Of a stretch of 64,000 bases of DNA, positions 61,601 to 64,000 are shown one piece after another; the stretch's first letter is position 1; each line of letters begins with the position of its first letter. This stretch comes from Taeniopygia guttata. Lineage: Eukaryota > Chordata > Aves > Passeriformes > Estrildidae. The notes below the pieces were generated by a model. The model was not told the DNA's origin and searched no databases. It saw nothing but the letters and a program-made list of their open reading frames with translations. The stretch is from positions 23,771,501 to 23,835,500 of the forward strand of contig NC_133032.1 in NCBI RefSeq assembly GCF_048771995.1. The letters run 5' to 3'. The translations under genes were made by a program, and so were the position numbers.

Positions 61601-63686
61601 CTAGAAACATCTTTATGACTCCACCACCTTTCTGGAATAAGTGCCCTAAGAATGGGCACATGCAGCACGTCTGGAGTGTCAGGTGTACACTGTGGATCAA
61701 GGCCAACGTTTGAAGATGAGCCCATTCTCAGCATGGACTCTTCTATCAGTTAAACAAAGAGCTTTTTTTCCTTTGAGTTTCAGGCAGGATCAACACCAAC
61801 CCAGAGAGAAAAGGGGAATGTGCAAAGCTGCTGATACTGAGGTAAAAAAAGCAGTTCCTTTTACCTCACCCTGTTCCTCTGTAAAACACTACAGAATGGT
61901 AGAGTAGCTCAAGTGATACACTCAACCCACATAAGCTCTCAGTTTGACTAAGAAGCCACCTCTAACAGGCTCTCCATGAACCTCTGAACTGTGAAAGAAA
62001 ATTCCTGCATCACTGGAATCAGTTTTGCAAAATATATCCATACCTCTTTGGGAGTTTTATGAGCTGCACAAAGAAAAATCCACTGTTCAGTTGCTGTCAT
62101 CTGAGTACATGTGTCAGGGTGACATTCACTCTGTTAAAGCAACAGTTCAATTAAGAAAAAACCCCAGCAGCAAAAAGCTGATGATCTTTTCAAATAACTT
62201 CCTTGCCCTGTCCACCCCCCAAAATGGTTATTTCCCATATGCTCTTAAAATCTTACAAAACCTCCAACCACTGCTTAGCCCTGTGTGTATATATTTAGAA
62301 GAAAGCCCTGCAATCTACACAAAAAGTGTCCTCCCTGACAAACTGCAAGTCTCAAGAAAACAATTACCTGAAGCTTGACAGCTAGTCCATTGAGCTCAAG
62401 GCAGAATTGTCTAAAAGAAATTGAACACAGCACCATCAAAATCAGCTATTTGTTCCTCACTGCAAATATCTCATAGAAAACAGCTTAGACATTCTGATCT
62501 GTATACCAGCAGATTTTTTTTTTCACTCAGCTAAATGATTTTAATTTTTCACTGACAGCAAAGGCTGAGTTTAACAGATAATATAGTGGAAATATTGTAC
62601 TGCAACATAAAAAAAAAGGAAAAAAAAAAAAAGAAGTGGACAAAAAGGTTTGTCTCCTTACAAGCAGAAAAAGAACTCAAAGATACAGGGACTTGCTGTC
62701 CCTGCCTATTTGCCTCATTTGCCTGCTAGTTTCAGAAAAAGCATTGGGAGCAACTGGAAATTTCATTACCTCTTAGTGGAGATGAAGAACTGACAATATC
62801 TTTGAGAAAGTGCTATGGAAATTCATGACTATATCTTCCTATTCAAGAAGTGAGGTAAAAATAGTTTATTTAAAAAAAAAAAAAATTACGATCAGAGCAC
62901 ATTATAAATCTTTAGAAATAACAGGGAAATCAGAAAAGAATACCAACATATAACCGTAGAAAAATCAAGTTTAAATTAAGTTAGCTTTGATATGTCACAT
63001 TCAAATAGACTCACTACCAGCATCAATGAACAAAATTTAGAACCAAGACAGAATGTTAACAAAAGATGGATTTTTACCTTAAATGTTCATACTTCCATAC
63101 ACCTTCATCCTGGCCTTCGGGAGGTTCAAGGATCTTATCAATGTTGGAACAGTCTGCCCTTATGTTTTGTTGAATATACTGGGGGGGGGAATAGAAATAA
63201 AACTAGATCTTGTAATTACAGTAAGAAAGTGTATTTAGGACATTACATCTTGGAGAGGTTTAGTTTTTACCTAAATGATTGACAGACTAAAAAGTTCAAA
63301 AGTAGATGGGCAGAGTAAGGAAACTGGTATTAAAAATGTCAGATCTGAAAAATACTTCGATTAAATTAAAAAAGGTAAACGAATGGAGAAACCCCCACCA
63401 TTTTCCTAAATCTGATTTGTTTAAACCAGACATGGGAATTTAAATTATTTATGCAAACAAAACTAACCATTAATTTGTTAATATACACAGGTACTTAGGA
63501 AATTCACTGCTGTGCAGCAACACCCTAAGCAGATAAATATCAAACCCTGTTTAATTTTATGTACCAGAACGCAAAACCTGTGAAACTGCACTCATTAACA
63601 ACATTTCATGTAAGTAGGAATACCTGCTGGACAGCTAATGTACTATCCATTTCTTCAAAGGATTCATCAGGCCAGTTGTAGAAATC
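58503..63686 (-). CDS. MOB4: MOB4 (phocein), spliced gene, 7 coding exons, 5' end beyond window
   Basis: MOB-family adaptor that binds striatins in the STRIPAK phosphatase-kinase complex, acting in vesicle traffic and Hippo-pathway control (family knowledge). Exons in transcript order: 63624-63686, 63078-63178, 62368-62410, 62044-62130, 60384-60463, 59499-59610, 58503-58634. All splice borders are GT/AG on the minus strand and phases join to give 205 aa, residues 21-225 of the usual 225. The missing 20 residues equal human exon 1 and are not in 63687-64000. Zinc-site residues of the MOB fold are visible: C92 and C97 in SECHPDTC, H169 and H174 in FSHAYFHH. From memory it is nearly identical to the human protein (DESFEEM for DESFDEM). 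Tail to tail with RFTN2. Confidence 0.97.
59171..59198. repeat. Short AT-rich palindromic tract
   Basis: tacatatatatacatatatg followed by tatata; simple-sequence palindrome in a MOB4 intron. Confidence 0.7.
59499..59610 (-). CDS. MOB4: MOB4 exon 7 (zinc-ligand His pair)
   Basis: 112 nt encoding [20 protein letters not shown] then [17 protein letters not shown]. The His pair spaced by five matches MOB zinc ligands. Acceptor gcttacag, donor gtaagt. Confidence 0.96.
60384..60463 (-). CDS. MOB4: MOB4 exon 6
   Basis: 80 nt encoding [20 protein letters not shown] then NKYFPS plus two bases of Arg. Acceptor gtttctgtag, donor gtaaaa. Confidence 0.95.
60602..60658. repeat. (TA)n microsatellite flanked by an 11-bp direct repeat
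   Basis: An alternating TA tract at 60611-60648, broken by one tgtg, lies between two copies of aggtataacta (60602-60612 and 60648-60658). It sits in a MOB4 intron, just upstream (in + coordinates) of the minus-strand exon 5-6 intron body. Probably length-variable. Confidence 0.9.
62044..62130 (-). CDS. MOB4: MOB4 exon 5 (first zinc-ligand pair)
   Basis: 87 nt encoding [20 protein letters not shown] then CAAHKTPKE. The CHPDTC motif supplies two zinc-binding Cys of the MOB fold. Acceptor gctttaacag, donor gtatgg. Confidence 0.95.
62368..62410 (-). CDS. MOB4: MOB4 exon 4
   Basis: 43 nt encoding (R)[14 protein letters not shown]. Acceptor tttcttttag, donor gtaatt on the minus strand. Confidence 0.95.
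63078..63178 (-). CDS. MOB4: MOB4 exon 3
   Basis: 101 nt encoding [20 protein letters not shown] then [13 protein letters not shown] plus two bases of Arg. The acceptor is preceded by an unbroken run of nine C, an unusual pyrimidine tract. Donor gtaaaa. Confidence 0.95.
63624..63686 (-). CDS. MOB4: MOB4 exon 2
   Basis: 63 nt encoding [20 protein letters not shown] then Q; phase 0 at both ends. Acceptor tttcaaaacag on the minus strand, donor gtattcc. Confidence 0.95.
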
Positions 63687-64000
63687 CTGTTTTGAAAAAA
63701 GAAAATTTAAAGCAATGTAACAAAACCACAGGGAGAGGAAGAAAGGCATACAGCCTACAATAAGCCTGAGCATGAAGGAAAATAGATGGAGTTTATACAA
63801 TTCCAGGAAGCTGCATCTGAACAGAAGCAGCACACAGTCCTGGCAGGAAGAGGGAGAGATGGGATTTATGCTCCCAGCACTGCAACAGCAGCATACCTTG
63901 GAAGGAAAAGCTGTGCATGACTCGGCAGGTGAGCACCCAGAGCCTGCATTTGTTACATTAAATACAGCTCACAGCACCCACTGCAGGTGTTAGACCAGGG
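63687..64000 (-). other. MOB4: Part of MOB4 intron 1
   Basis: Upstream of MOB4 exon 2 on the minus strand. I searched for the RRNRPGTKAQ-type first exon and did not see it, so the window ends inside intron 1. Confidence 0.75.

Overview
This is vertebrate nuclear DNA, AT-rich, with long introns. The proteins, the small introns, the near absence of recognisable interspersed repeats (no Alu, L1 or obvious full CR1) and one C-rich solo retroviral LTR point to a sauropsid, most likely a bird. The species cannot be named from the sequence alone. Most of the open frames are chance frames in introns. The real genes were found by joining exons on splice sites and phase and comparing them with remembered vertebrate proteins.

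Layout: (1) 1-19,640, + strand: BOLL (boule, DAZ-family RNA-binding protein). Ten coding exons give 305 codons from the first internal ATG. The first, short coding or 5' UTR exon is probably upstream of the window. (2) 19,640-26,180: intergenic, no gene recognised. In human the single-exon gene MARS2 lies between BOLL and RFTN2, and nothing like it is visible here. (3) 26,180-~55,575, + strand: RFTN2 (raftlin-2). Nine coding exons give 507 codons with a myristoylation/palmitoylation start (MGC); a 5' UTR exon just upstream is likely. (4) ~56,300-64,000, - strand: MOB4 (phocein). Seven coding exons hold 205 of an expected 225 residues; the first exon lies beyond the right edge. RFTN2 and MOB4 are tail to tail. 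The order BOLL-RFTN2-MOB4 and the orientations match human 2q33.1, read in reverse.

The three genes are neighbours by conserved synteny and not by shared function: BOLL is a germ-cell translational regulator, RFTN2 a membrane-raft protein, MOB4 a subunit of STRIPAK.

Points worth a look: a 13-residue in-frame duplication (AGTMY motif) just after the BOLL RNA-binding domain, in the region where DAZ relatives carry repeats; a weak double splice donor in the middle of RNP1; a diverged BOLL C-terminus; the missing MARS2; a solo LTR with a perfect 6-bp target duplication in a BOLL intron; two recent tandem duplications; and a likely RFTN2 5' UTR exon. I see no CRISPR, operon or obviously new multi-gene system; this is an ordinary vertebrate locus with a few lineage-level oddities.
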